Shown one piece after another: positions 56,025 to 64,000 of a stretch of DNA of 64,000 nt. This DNA is from Bradyrhizobium icense (GTDB lineage: Bacteria; Pseudomonadota; Alphaproteobacteria; Rhizobiales; Xanthobacteraceae). The notes under the pieces were generated by a model that did no database searches, was not told the origin of the DNA, and saw only the letters and a list, made by a program, of their open reading frames with translations. Location: assembly GCF_001693385.1 (NCBI RefSeq), contig NZ_CP016428.1, positions 6,014,001 through 6,078,000 of the forward strand, in the 5' to 3' direction. The translations under genes were made by a program, and so were the position numbers. Numbering within the stretch: position 1 is the stretch's first letter; every line of letters begins with the position of its first letter.

Positions 56025-57614
56025 TTACTCGGCAGGCACGGAGGCCTCGCGCAGCCGGATCGAATAGTTCGACGCGTTCTGCTGACCGCCGGAGGCGGCA
56101 CGCGCGAACTTGATCAGATGATGCGCGATCGTGGCCGAACCGATCAGCCCTTCGAGATCGCCGCGCCTGAGCCGCCCGATCGCGAACTTCCAGAACACGC
56201 GCCTGTAATCGCTGAGCACGCCGACCTGCCAGAAGATGTTGCGCAGCATGACCAGCGCGCGCCTGATGTTGGGCCAGGTCTTCATCTCGGGCGCGACCGG
56301 CACCTTGATGCGGTTGGCGTAAGTGTAGTCGCATTGATACTGGTAACGCGCGTACAGCTTCTCGGGCCGGTAGGCGACCTCCATGCATCGCTTCCAGGAA
56401 TTGATGACCTGGTCGTAGGGCATCAGGAATTCGACGTTGGAGTCGCGGCTGTCGTCGTCATTGACCAGCCGGCCTTCACGCTCCAGCCGGTCCCAGAGCG
56501 GCGTCTTCGGCAGCGCCTGCAGCAGATTGATCGTCAGCAGCGGAATCCGCGATTCGTCGACGAAGTCGAGCAGTGCGTCCGCGGTGCCCGGCTTGTCGGT
56601 GTCGAGACCCATGATGATGCCGGAGACGACCTCCATGCCGTAGGAATTGATGGTGTGGATGCCTTCGTGGATCGGGACCATCATGTTGTGGTCCTTGTGC
56701 ATCGCGTGCAGCGCGTCGGGATCCGGCGTCTCGATGCCGCAGAACACAGTGACGAACCTCGCTTCGCGCATCTTCTCCAGGATCTCGGGCCGCTTGGCAA
56801 TGTTCAGCGTCGCCTCGCAGGCCAGCCGCACGACGTAGCCCGTCCGCTTCTGCCATTCGATCAGATGCGGCAGCAAATCCAAGGTTGCCTTGCGGTTGCC
56901 GATGAAATTGTCGTCGACGAAATAGACCGTATCGGTGATGCCGCATTCGCGCATCTTGTCGAGTTCAGCGACGATCTGTTCAGGCGTCTTCAGGCGCGGG
57001 TTGCGGCCATAGAGCCCGGGGATGTCGCAGAACTCGCACTGATAGGGGCAACCGCTCGAATATTGGATGCTGCCGAGCAGATATTTTTTCACTTCCGCCA
57101 GCTCGTAGGCCGGTATCGGAAACTCGGTCATCGACAGGCGGTCTTTGGTCGCCAGCACCACCTGCTGCGCAGGACGCGAAGGGTCGTGCGCTAGCCGCGC
57201 GATCAGCTCATTGGTCGCGTCGCCGAGTTCGCCGACATGAAGATAGTCGAATGAGGGATAGTAATCCGGGCACGCACTCACGGATGGTCCGCCGATCGCG
57301 ACCGCAAGATCGAACGCATGCGCGCGGCGGCAGATGTCGTTCATCTGCTGGCGCTGGATGTGCATGCCGCTGACGAACACCGCCTCCGCCCATTCGAAAT
57401 CCTCCCTGGAGGCGGGGCGAATGTTCTCGTCGATGAAACGCACCTGCCAGTTTGCCGGGAGATAGGCCGCGATCAGGAGGAGGCCCTGGGGCGGCATGAA
57501 AGCCTTCACCCCATCGGTCAGGGGGTAGGCGTATTCGAACGTACCGAAAGAAGACGTATAGCGCGGGAAGACGCACAGGATACGCCGTACCGTTCCAATG
57601 CCTTCAGCTCTCAT
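56025..57614 (-). CDS. hpnP: Hopanoid C-2 methylase HpnP (B12-binding radical SAM)
   Basis: 529 residues from the ATG at 57614, which follows gaggaaattt at good spacing. An N-terminal B12-binding domain (about 10-145, [20 protein letters not shown] and [15 protein letters not shown]), the radical SAM motif CPYQCEFC (C189, C193, C196), [21 protein letters not shown], and a DUF4070-type C-terminal domain. [17 protein letters not shown] and [16 protein letters not shown] near the start are typical of HpnP as opposed to HpnJ. HpnP methylates hopanoids at C-2 using SAM. It lies between eutB (132 bp upstream) and eutC (5 bp downstream). The other radical SAM hopanoid genes, such as hpnI/J/K, are not in the window. 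Confidence 0.9.
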   Translation of the reverse strand: MRAEGIGTVRRILCVFPRYTSSFGTFEYAYPLTDGVKAFMPPQGLLLIAAYLPANWQVRFIDENIRPASREDFEWAEAVFVSGMHIQRQQMNDICRRAHAFDLAVAIGGPSVSACPDYYPSFDYLHVGELGDATNELIARLAHDPSRPAQQVVLATKDRLSMTEFPIPAYELAEVKKYLLGSIQYSSGCPYQCEFCDIPGLYGRNPRLKTPEQIVAELDKMRECGITDTVYFVDDNFIGNRKATLDLLPHLIEWQKRTGYVVRLACEATLNIAKRPEILEKMREARFVTVFCGIETPDPDALHAMHKDHNMMVPIHEGIHTINSYGMEVVSGIIMGLDTDKPGTADALLDFVDESRIPLLTINLLQALPKTPLWDRLEREGRLVNDDDSRDSNVEFLMPYDQVINSWKRCMEVAYRPEKLYARYQYQCDYTYANRIKVPVAPEMKTWPNIRRALVMLRNIFWQVGVLSDYRRVFWKFAIGRLRRGDLEGLIGSATIAHHLIKFARAASGGQQNASNYSIRLREASVPAE

Positions 57615-57746
57615 CAAATTTCCTCAAGGCTGACATGAATTTAAGCACGACATTGAAAGTTGGGCCAGAAATTCTTCAATATTGTGACTGTGACTTCTAA
57701 CTCGCTTTGGGTTCAATTGGTTGCACGAAAATCTGCAGGCCGGAGT

Positions 57747-59129
57747 TCAGGCGATCAGTCGCGAGGCAAATTCGGGCAGCAGGCCGGCGTTGCCGGCAAG
57801 CCGGAAATTGCCGTCCGCGAGGCCTGAGCGGACCAGCCAATCGTCGAACTCGGGTGCCCGCTTCAAGCCGAAGAGGTCCCGGACGTAGAGCGCGTCGTGG
57901 AACGAGGTCGACTGATAGTTCAGCATGACGTCGTCAGCGCCCGGCACGCCCATGATGAAGGTGACGCCGGCAGCAGCCAACAGCGTCAGCAGATTGTCCA
58001 TGTCGTCCTGGTCGGCTTCGGCGTGGTTGGTGTAGCAGATGTCGACCCCGAGCGGCAGGCCGAGCAGCTTGCCGCAGAAATGGTCCTCGAGGCCGGCGCG
58101 GATGATTTCCTTGCCGTCGTAAAGATATTCCGGACCGATGAAGCCGACCACGCTGTTGACCAGCAGCGGATCGAAGGCGCGCGCCACCGCGTAGGCCCGC
58201 GCCTCGCATGTCTGCTGGTCGACATTGTGATGGGCGTTGGCCGACAGCGCCGAGCCCTGCCCGGTCTCGAAATACATCACATGATCGCCGACCGTGCCGC
58301 GGCGCAGCGACAGTCCGGCCTCGCGCGCCTCGCGCAGCAGCGCGAGATCGACGCCAAAGCTGCGGTTCGCAGCCTCGGTTCCCGCGATCGACTGGAACAC
58401 CAGATCGACCGGCGCGCCCTGCCCGATCAATCCAAGCGTGGTGGTGACATGCGTGAGCACGCAGCCCTGCGTCGGGATCTGCAGCCGCGCGATGATGCCG
58501 TCGAGCAGCCGCAACAACTCGCCGATCACGGCCGGATCGTCGCTGGCCGGATTGATGCCGATGCAGGCATCGCCCGATCCCAGGAGGATTCCGTCGAGGA
58601 TCGAAGCGGTAATGCCCTTGGCATCATCGAAGGGATGGTTGGGCTGCAGCCGCACGCTCATCCGCCCCTTCAGGCCGATGGTGTTGCGAAAGGTCGTGGT
58701 CACCGCGCATTTGCTGGCGACCAGGATCAGATCCTGGTTGCGCATCAGTTTTGAGACGCCGGCGGCCATTTCCGGCGTGATCCCGCGTGAGACCTTCGCC
58801 AAAGACTCGCTTGTTGCGGCGTCGGAGAGCAGCCAGTCGCGGAAGCCGCCGACGGTCAGCGACGATATGGCCGCAAAACCCGGGGCATCGTGGCTGTCGA
58901 TGACCAGCCGGGTGACCTCGTCATCCTCATAGGGGATGACAGCCTCGTTGAGAAACTGCTTCAGCGGCACGTCGGCGAGCGCCATTCGCGCTGCGATCAT
59001 CTGTTCCGCGCTATCGGCCGCGACGCCGGCAAGGCGGTCGCCGGATCGCGGCGGCGTCGCCTTCGCGAGCAGCTCGCGCAAGCCGTCGAACGCATAGGTG
59101 GTGGCACCGATGATCTGCCGATAGACCAT
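57747..59129 (-). CDS. eutB: Ethanolamine ammonia-lyase large subunit
   Basis: 460 residues, normal length. TIM-barrel subunit with family runs: LANKATPPRSGD-like LLAKATPPRSGDRLAG, IPYEDDEVTRLVID, LQPNHPFDDAKGITASILDGILLGSGDACIGINPASD (the substrate-contact asparagine and glutamate region), and CYTNHAEADQDDMDNLLTLL. It binds adenosylcobalamin and ethanolamine. No other eut gene (transporter, microcompartment, reactivase EutA) is nearby, so this is the short nitrogen-scavenging version. Ribosome binding site ggaaggtcag. No cobalamin riboswitch recognised in the 160 bp before it. Confidence 0.95.
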   Translation of the reverse strand: MVYRQIIGATTYAFDGLRELLAKATPPRSGDRLAGVAADSAEQMIAARMALADVPLKQFLNEAVIPYEDDEVTRLVIDSHDAPGFAAISSLTVGGFRDWLLSDAATSESLAKVSRGITPEMAAGVSKLMRNQDLILVASKCAVTTTFRNTIGLKGRMSVRLQPNHPFDDAKGITASILDGILLGSGDACIGINPASDDPAVIGELLRLLDGIIARLQIPTQGCVLTHVTTTLGLIGQGAPVDLVFQSIAGTEAANRSFGVDLALLREAREAGLSLRRGTVGDHVMYFETGQGSALSANAHHNVDQQTCEARAYAVARAFDPLLVNSVVGFIGPEYLYDGKEIIRAGLEDHFCGKLLGLPLGVDICYTNHAEADQDDMDNLLTLLAAAGVTFIMGVPGADDVMLNYQSTSFHDALYVRDLFGLKRAPEFDDWLVRSGLADGNFRLAGNAGLLPEFASRLIA

Positions 59130-59289
59130 GCTGACCTTCCTGCGCCGTACCCACTTCGTTGCCTGGCCAGTCTATGCCGGGCGAACGGCCAAGGCTACAG
59201 GCCGCGGAGCGTCGGCGTCATCCGGGCATCCATCCGATCGAGGCCCTGGCGCGGTGGATGGGGCCAGCCATCAGCGTCCCCGTCTGCAA

Positions 59290-59889
59290 CTAATCCAGCG
59301 TACCAAAGTGGCGGATCGAAAAACTTATCTCATAAGCCACCGCGCCGAGCGCAAACAGCATGTGGAATTTTGGGTTGCGCGTTCTCGTAGCTACCACGGA
59401 CAGCAATATGAATGCGCTGGTGGCGACGAGATATTCCAGTCCCAACGATCGCAGATGCGCTTCGCCCTTGATCCAGGTATCGACCACATCGAGCGCTTCC
59501 GTGAGGGCCGCAAAACCAAAGAACCAGCGGCGACGGGAGAGAAAGTAATCCTCGTAGCCCTTATATTCATCGAGATCCTGCGGGAAAAGCAGGACGCTCA
59601 GGAAATAGTACATCGATGCGTACACGCAAACGAAGAAGTATAGGCCGTACGTCCAGTGCTGGATGTGGCTCAGCCGAAACTCCCACCACCAGAACGTGAC
59701 CACGTTCAGGAGCGTCCAGGCGACCCAGCCAAGATGTACCGGCCAGATCGGGTAGCGACCGGGGTGCTGGACTAGTGCCGCGATGCCGCTGACCAGACGC
59801 GTGACGCTGAGCCCGAGGATCAGGGCGATCAGCACGCGCACGTGAAGATAGAGATCGAGATTGCCCGGCAAGGCGGCACTTTGAGTCAT
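59290..59889 (-). CDS. Integral membrane protein of unknown function
   Basis: 199 residues from the ATG at 59889. Six likely transmembrane helices: about 16-40, 49-70 (GWVAWTLLNVVTFWWWEF), 80-105, 123-145, 155-172 and 175-190. Trp/Tyr-rich loops, no catalytic motif. I recognise it only as a type of six-helix hypothetical protein common in alphaproteobacteria. It stands 160 bp upstream of eutB on the same strand; co-transcription is possible. Confidence 0.75.
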   Translation of the reverse strand: MTQSAALPGNLDLYLHVRVLIALILGLSVTRLVSGIAALVQHPGRYPIWPVHLGWVAWTLLNVVTFWWWEFRLSHIQHWTYGLYFFVCVYASMYYFLSVLLFPQDLDEYKGYEDYFLSRRRWFFGFAALTEALDVVDTWIKGEAHLRSLGLEYLVATSAFILLSVVATRTRNPKFHMLFALGAVAYEISFSIRHFGTLD

Positions 59890-60325
59890 AAGTCCCAATT
59901 CTCACGCATAGTCGAAGCAGCGCGGTGCTTGCAGCAGGCGCCACCTTCGCCGTGCTCGTTGTCTAGCTTGATTCGCGCCGCGGATGCTTGCCAATGCGAA
60001 CCGTCCTTCGGAAGACGCGCGGGGTGCTTCCGTTTGGCGGCATTGCCCGCGTCGGCCGCACAAGCGACCTCCAATTGCGCTGATATGCCAAGGCCCGCTC
60101 CAGTCGCGCCAACCTGCCGAATTTTCCCGGCGAGGTATCCCGCAATATTCAGGTAATCGTCTGAAGTTGCTCGATAATTTGTCTTTAGTTGCAGTTCCGC
60201 GAACTTCGCGCGTTAAGACATTTTCCACCAAGATTCAGCACATTGCCTGCGCTGACGGCATTCACCGGATCCCACTCCGGCGTGTCGATACGACTGAATT
60301 TTCCCGTACTTATTCTGGTGGCACC
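59890..60325. other. 436-bp divergent spacer, no gene recognised
   Basis: The frame of the following receptor gene stays open through part of this spacer, but there is no ribosome binding site or receptor-like sequence before the ATG at 60326. The last 80 bp are less GC-rich and end with a tattctggtggcacc leader. Promoters for the membrane protein gene and for the receptor gene must lie here; no clear boxes were seen. Confidence 0.4.
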
Positions 60326-62032
60326 ATGGCATCCCGATTTTCGCTTGCAGCCAAATTGTATTCGATCTTCGCGCTGTTCGCGTTGCTCGTCGCATCCATC
60401 ACGGCCTTGTCCGATTACAACACCCGCCAGAATGCCCAACTTACCGAAGCGGTCTCGATCGCCAGCCGCGCCGCGCTCAATGTCGAGCGCATCAATTCGC
60501 TGGTCTATGCAGTCGTGATGGAATCGCGCGGCATCTACATGTCGAGCGAGCCGGCGGTGGTGAAGAAATACGGCGACGGACTCCTCAAGTTCAACGAGCG
60601 CATCCTTGATGTCGTGAAGAACTGGGAAGGGCTGGTCCAGGCCGACGACGCCCAGCAGTTCGCCACCTTCAAGAAGCGCATCGAACAGTTCGTCGACTTC
60701 CGCAAGGAGCTGGTTCGCCGCGGCGTCGAGATCAACGGGGCTGCGGGGCGTGAATGGGGCGACAACGACGCCAACCGCCAGGTGCGCACCGCGCTGAACA
60801 AGGATCTCGAGGCGCTCTCCAAGGTCTATGCCGAACGCAGCAGGAGGCTGGCCCAACAGACCGACACCAACCATACGATGGCCTTTGTCCTGACTTGCCT
60901 CGGCGTGTTGGCGCTGGTGGTGGTCGTCCTCGGCGTGCTGATCATTTCCCGTTCGATCGCGCGCCCGCTCTCGGTCATCACCGCCACCATCAAGCAGGTG
61001 GCCGATGGCGCCGAAGGCATCGAGGTTCCGCATGCTGAACGCACCGACGAAATCGGCGCGCTCGCCCGTGCCATCAAGATCTTCCAGGAAGCAATGGATC
61101 GCAACCGCAACCTCAATTCGCAGGTGCTGGAGGATTCAAAAGCGCGCGACGAGCGTACCCGTCACATCGAATCCTCCGTCGACGCCTTCCGGGAAGCCAT
61201 TGGCGGTGTGCTGCGCGCCGTCACCGACAATGCGACCGCGATGCGCGGCACCGCCCAGACCATCGCCAGCGTCTCATCGGAAGCAAGCGGACGCGCGGTG
61301 GCCGCCAATAGCGCGACCGAACAGGCGTCCAGCAACGTTTCTGCCGTCGCCAGCGCCGCCGAGGAGCTTTCCGCTTCCGTCGAGGAAATCGGCCGCCAGG
61401 TGCGCCAGTCGGCCGGTGCCGTCGAGCAGGCGGGCCAGCGCACCGAGAAATCGGTGTCCGAAATCGAGGGGCTTGCGGCTGCGACCCAGCGCATCGACGG
61501 CGTGCTCAACCTGATCCAGGCGATCGCCGAGCAAACCAACCTCCTGGCGCTCAACGCGACCATTGAGGCCGCACGCGCCGGCGATGCCGGCCGCGGCTTT
61601 GCCGTGGTCGCCCACGAGGTCAAGGCGCTGGCCGAGCAGACTGCCAAGGCCACAGCCGAAATCGGCCAGAACGTCGGCCTGATCCAGACGTCGACCAAAA
61701 CCTCCGTCGAAGCGGTCCGAGAAATCGGCAACGCAGTGCGCGAGATCAACGAGGTGACTTCCATCATTGCCAGCGCGATCGAGCAGCAGGATGCGGCGAC
61801 CCGTGAAATCTCGGCGAATGCGCAATTGGCGGCGCAGGGCAACGGAACGCTGGTCGTCAATATCGGGTCGCTCGGCGACGCCATCGGCACGACGAGCACG
61901 GCGGCGACTTCGGTCCTTACGGCATCCAGCGAACTAACGGCCACGGCCGAAACGCTGTCGCGCGAGGTCGAAAAATTCTTCCGCAACCTGCGCGCCGATT
62001 CGTCCGACCGGCCGCGGAAGACCGGAACCTAG
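60326..62032 (+). CDS. Methyl-accepting chemotaxis protein
   Basis: 568 residues. Transmembrane helix 1 at about 8-28, a periplasmic helical-bundle sensor of about 155 residues (four-helix type), helix 2 at about 185-208, a HAMP domain ([20 protein letters not shown] onward), and a long cytoplasmic coiled coil with the highly conserved hairpin tip [30 protein letters not shown]. No CheR-tethering pentapeptide at the C-terminus. The ligand is unknown. No che genes are in the window, so it signals to a system elsewhere. Confidence 0.92.
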   Translation: MASRFSLAAKLYSIFALFALLVASITALSDYNTRQNAQLTEAVSIASRAALNVERINSLVYAVVMESRGIYMSSEPAVVKKYGDGLLKFNERILDVVKNWEGLVQADDAQQFATFKKRIEQFVDFRKELVRRGVEINGAAGREWGDNDANRQVRTALNKDLEALSKVYAERSRRLAQQTDTNHTMAFVLTCLGVLALVVVVLGVLIISRSIARPLSVITATIKQVADGAEGIEVPHAERTDEIGALARAIKIFQEAMDRNRNLNSQVLEDSKARDERTRHIESSVDAFREAIGGVLRAVTDNATAMRGTAQTIASVSSEASGRAVAANSATEQASSNVSAVASAAEELSASVEEIGRQVRQSAGAVEQAGQRTEKSVSEIEGLAAATQRIDGVLNLIQAIAEQTNLLALNATIEAARAGDAGRGFAVVAHEVKALAEQTAKATAEIGQNVGLIQTSTKTSVEAVREIGNAVREINEVTSIIASAIEQQDAATREISANAQLAAQGNGTLVVNIGSLGDAIGTTSTAATSVLTASSELTATAETLSREVEKFFRNLRADSSDRPRKTGT

Positions 62033-62056
62033 TTCCTACTGCGTCATAACTTTTCG

Positions 62057-62576
62057 AGCCTCTCATCCCTGAGGAGCCCGCAGAGCGGGCGTCTCGATGG
62101 ATGTAGGCCACAGATGGGGCCTCATGGCTCTCCCGGCGATGCGAAGCATTGTCCGGAGAGACCATCGGGCCGCGCTACGCGCCGACCCGTTGGCGCTCCT
62201 CGCAATGAGGGGGGCTTGTGCACAGTAAGATTGGGCGGACGGGATCCGACTCCACGCATCGCGCCGGAGGCACGACGCCCTACTTCGCAGCACCGTTCGC
62301 CCGAATGCTGCGCAGCGCTCCGCGCGGCCCGAGCAACGGTTCTGTGGTGCGCTGCTGATCGGGAGGCATACAACGATGCTGCTTAGGTCGCGGCTCTGTG
62401 AGCAGCGCTGCCGCACGATGCTTCGCATCGCCTGGGCTGCACCGCGTCCAAGGCATGAGATGATTCGTATCCGGCACTCTGCGCGTATATCCGCGGGACG
62501 AGGCCGCGTGTCCGCCGCGCGCGAGAACCGGCCTGCGGCTTCGCGCCGATAACAGTATCGTTGGCTCCAAAGCCGT
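62057..62576. repeat. Composite repeat-rich spacer between two chemoreceptor genes
   Basis: The left part (62057-62130) matches, from memory, a common bradyrhizobial repeat that reads ctcatcc.tgaggagc ... gcgtctcgatggatg ... ggcca ... gggcctcatgg. Further in, ggcgatgcgaagcat (62135-62149) recurs as its exact reverse complement atgcttcgcatcgcc (62418-62432), bracketing about 270 bp. Open frames inside are short, in several phases and made of Arg/Pro/Ala; I treat them as non-coding. No RNA gene recognised. Confidence 0.55.
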
Positions 62577-64000
62577 TTACGCCGACCGCACGGTCGCGAG
62601 AAACTTGCCGACCTCGGCCTTGAGCCGCTTGTTTTCGTTGGAGAGCAGTTGCGCGTTGGCCAGCACCTGTGACGACGCCGTGCCGATTTCGCCGGCGCCA
62701 CGGTTGACGTCGGCGATGCTGGTCGCGACCTGGGTCGATCCTACTGCCGCCTGCTGCACGTTGCGCGCAATTTCCTGGGTAGCAGCGCCCTGCTCCTCGA
62801 TGGCGGCAGCGATCGCCGCGGCGATTTCGGAAACCCGGCCGATGGTGCCGCTGATCTCCTTGATGGCGTGCACCGATTCTTGCGTCGCCGACTGCATCTC
62901 GGCGATCTGGGTCGAGATTTCGCTGGTTGCCTTGGCGGTCTGGGTGGCGAGCGCCTTGACCTCCTGGGCAACCACCGCAAAGCCGCGGCCGGCGTCACCG
63001 GCGCGTGCGGCCTCAATGGTCGCGTTGAGTGCCAGTAGATTGGTCTGCTCGGCGATCGTGGTGATCAACCTGGTTACGTCGCCGATGCGGTTTGCCGCCT
63101 CCGACAATTCGATGATCCGGGCGTCGGTCTTTTGCGCCTGAACGACGGCTTCGTTGGCGATCCGGTTGGAATTCGCGACCTGCCTGCCGATTTCATTGAC
63201 GGAGCTGGCCATTTCCTCGGTGGCGGACGCCACCGACTGCACGTTGCTGGAGGTCTCCTCCGAAGCTGCGGCGACCACGGTAGAGAGCTCCTGGGTGGCC
63301 ACGCTGCTGTTGGTCAGGATCGCGGCGGAATTCTCCAGTTCGGCCGAGGCTGAGCCAACGTTCTCGACGATATTGCCGACCGCGATCTCGAAGCTCTCGG
63401 CCAGGTTATGAAGCTCGGCACGGCGGGCCGATGCCAGTTCGCGGTTCTTTTCCTCGCGCTCCGCAGTTTCGCGTTCGGCCTTGGCGATCGCCTGCACCTT
63501 GAATTCCTGGATCGCGTGCGCCATCTGGCCGACCTCATCGCGGCGCTCAAGGCCGGGCAGTTGGACCTCGAAATGCCCCGCGGCAAGTTCGCGCATTGCC
63601 CTCGACATCGCCACGACGGGGCGGGAGATGCTGCGGCCGATCAGAAACGAGACGACGATACCGGCGAGCGCAACGGCGAGAAGCACCGCCATCAGCGTTA
63701 TCTGCTGCTGCTCGAGCTTGATCCCGGCGCGGGCAATTTCGCGGTCCTTGCTCTCGCTGCTGTGCGTGATCAGGTCGTCGGCCAGCTTTTCGATGACGGA
63801 AAAGTTTCGTTCCGCGCCCTTGATGAAGATCAGCGCCGATCCGGCGTCGCCGTCCGCCATCTCGATCGCGTTTTTCGATTGCTTGAGATAGCCTGCGACC
63901 GCGGCCTTCAGCTTTTCAAAAGTCTCCGGGCTCAACCCATCCTTGATGCCTTCGACGGCCTTCAGCGCGTCCGAAATCTTGCCGGCCGCCACGGAAGCTT
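62577..64000 (-). CDS. Methyl-accepting chemotaxis protein, C-terminal part (5' end outside window)
   Basis: At least 474 codons; the frame is open to the last base, so the start and the first transmembrane helix lie beyond the window. The visible part begins in a helical sensor (SPETFEKLKAAVAGYLKQS), then a transmembrane helix (LMAVLLAVALAGIVVSFLIG), a HAMP domain (RSISRPVVAMSRAMRELAAG) and the signalling hairpin with [34 protein letters not shown]. It is a different receptor from the convergent neighbour but shares the hairpin almost exactly. A GTG at 63992 is in frame but is not taken as the true start. Confidence 0.9.
   Translation of the reverse strand, partial: ASVAAGKISDALKAVEGIKDGLSPETFEKLKAAVAGYLKQSKNAIEMADGDAGSALIFIKGAERNFSVIEKLADDLITHSSESKDREIARAGIKLEQQQITLMAVLLAVALAGIVVSFLIGRSISRPVVAMSRAMRELAAGHFEVQLPGLERRDEVGQMAHAIQEFKVQAIAKAERETAEREEKNRELASARRAELHNLAESFEIAVGNIVENVGSASAELENSAAILTNSSVATQELSTVVAAASEETSSNVQSVASATEEMASSVNEIGRQVANSNRIANEAVVQAQKTDARIIELSEAANRIGDVTRLITTIAEQTNLLALNATIEAARAGDAGRGFAVVAQEVKALATQTAKATSEISTQIAEMQSATQESVHAIKEISGTIGRVSEIAAAIAAAIEEQGAATQEIARNVQQAAVGSTQVATSIADVNRGAGEIGTASSQVLANAQLLSNENKRLKAEVGKFLATVRSA

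Noticed and set aside
57615..57746. EcfG-type (GGAAC-N-CGTT) promoter before hpnP
   Set aside because: hpnP is reported to be under the general stress sigma factor in Rhodopseudomonas, so I looked, but no convincing pair of boxes is present in this 132-bp gap.
59130..59289. Cobalamin riboswitch before eutB
   Set aside because: No B12-box (GCCACTG-like) or matching stems seen in the 160-bp leader.
62114..62386. 90-codon frame in the spacer between chemoreceptors
   Set aside because: Arg/Pro/Ala-rich, several overlapping frames open at once, lies in repeat sequence.

Overview
The window is a high-GC alphaproteobacterial chromosome segment, most likely Bradyrhizobium or a close Nitrobacteraceae relative such as Rhodopseudomonas. 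The evidence is a full hopanoid locus (hpnC-D-E, shc, hpnG, hpnH, hpnN, hpnO) with a 2-methylhopanoid methylase (hpnP), an Omp25-like porin, LPS genes of rhizobial type (lpcC-like, lspL-like) and three unrelated families of short palindromic intergenic repeats of the kind common in bradyrhizobia. No phage, insertion sequence, CRISPR array, tRNA or rRNA was seen.

Layout. 1-14.3 kb is mixed housekeeping: an AI-2E family permease, a secreted caspase-like protein, a threonine dehydratase, an LpxH-like phosphoesterase translationally coupled to a glycosyltransferase, thiD, a stand-alone Lrp/AsnC ligand domain, a membrane-anchored J-protein, two c-type cytochromes, a CHRD protein, an orphan form II CoxL-like molybdenum hydroxylase subunit and an outer-membrane barrel protein. 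14.5-36 kb is a cell-envelope polysaccharide region: murJ, an aminotransferase/oxidoreductase pair that may make a 3-amino sugar nucleotide (possibly for the lipid A backbone), GDP-mannose and UDP-galacturonate synthesis, a WecA-like initiating transferase, a UDP-GlcNAc dehydratase-like protein, an O-antigen ligase, heptose synthesis (hldE, hldD) and transfer (waaF-like), an lpcC-like mannosyltransferase, galE and an MsbA-like ABC exporter.

36.8-50 kb is the hopanoid block. hpnC, hpnD and hpnE turn farnesyl diphosphate into squalene, shc cyclises it, HpnH adds adenosine, HpnG removes adenine, HpnO aminates the side chain, and HpnN is the RND-type carrier to the outer membrane. ispH, the last step of isoprenoid precursor synthesis, lies 40 bp upstream of hpnH. 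50-54.8 kb holds small secreted proteins, an unrecognised 352-residue protein and a second large RND/MMPL transporter. 55.2-59.1 kb is eutB - hpnP - eutC, all on the minus strand: the radical SAM hopanoid C-2 methylase sits between the two subunit genes of the coenzyme-B12-dependent ethanolamine ammonia-lyase. The window ends with two convergent methyl-accepting chemotaxis proteins separated by a repeat-rich spacer; the second one runs off the end.

The strongest leads are the eutB-hpnP-eutC arrangement, the unknown protein plus second RND transporter between the hopanoid block and hpnP, the candidate lipid A diaminosugar gene pair, the orphan CoxL-like subunit, and an 11-bp inverted repeat in the 50.34-50.75 kb spacer.
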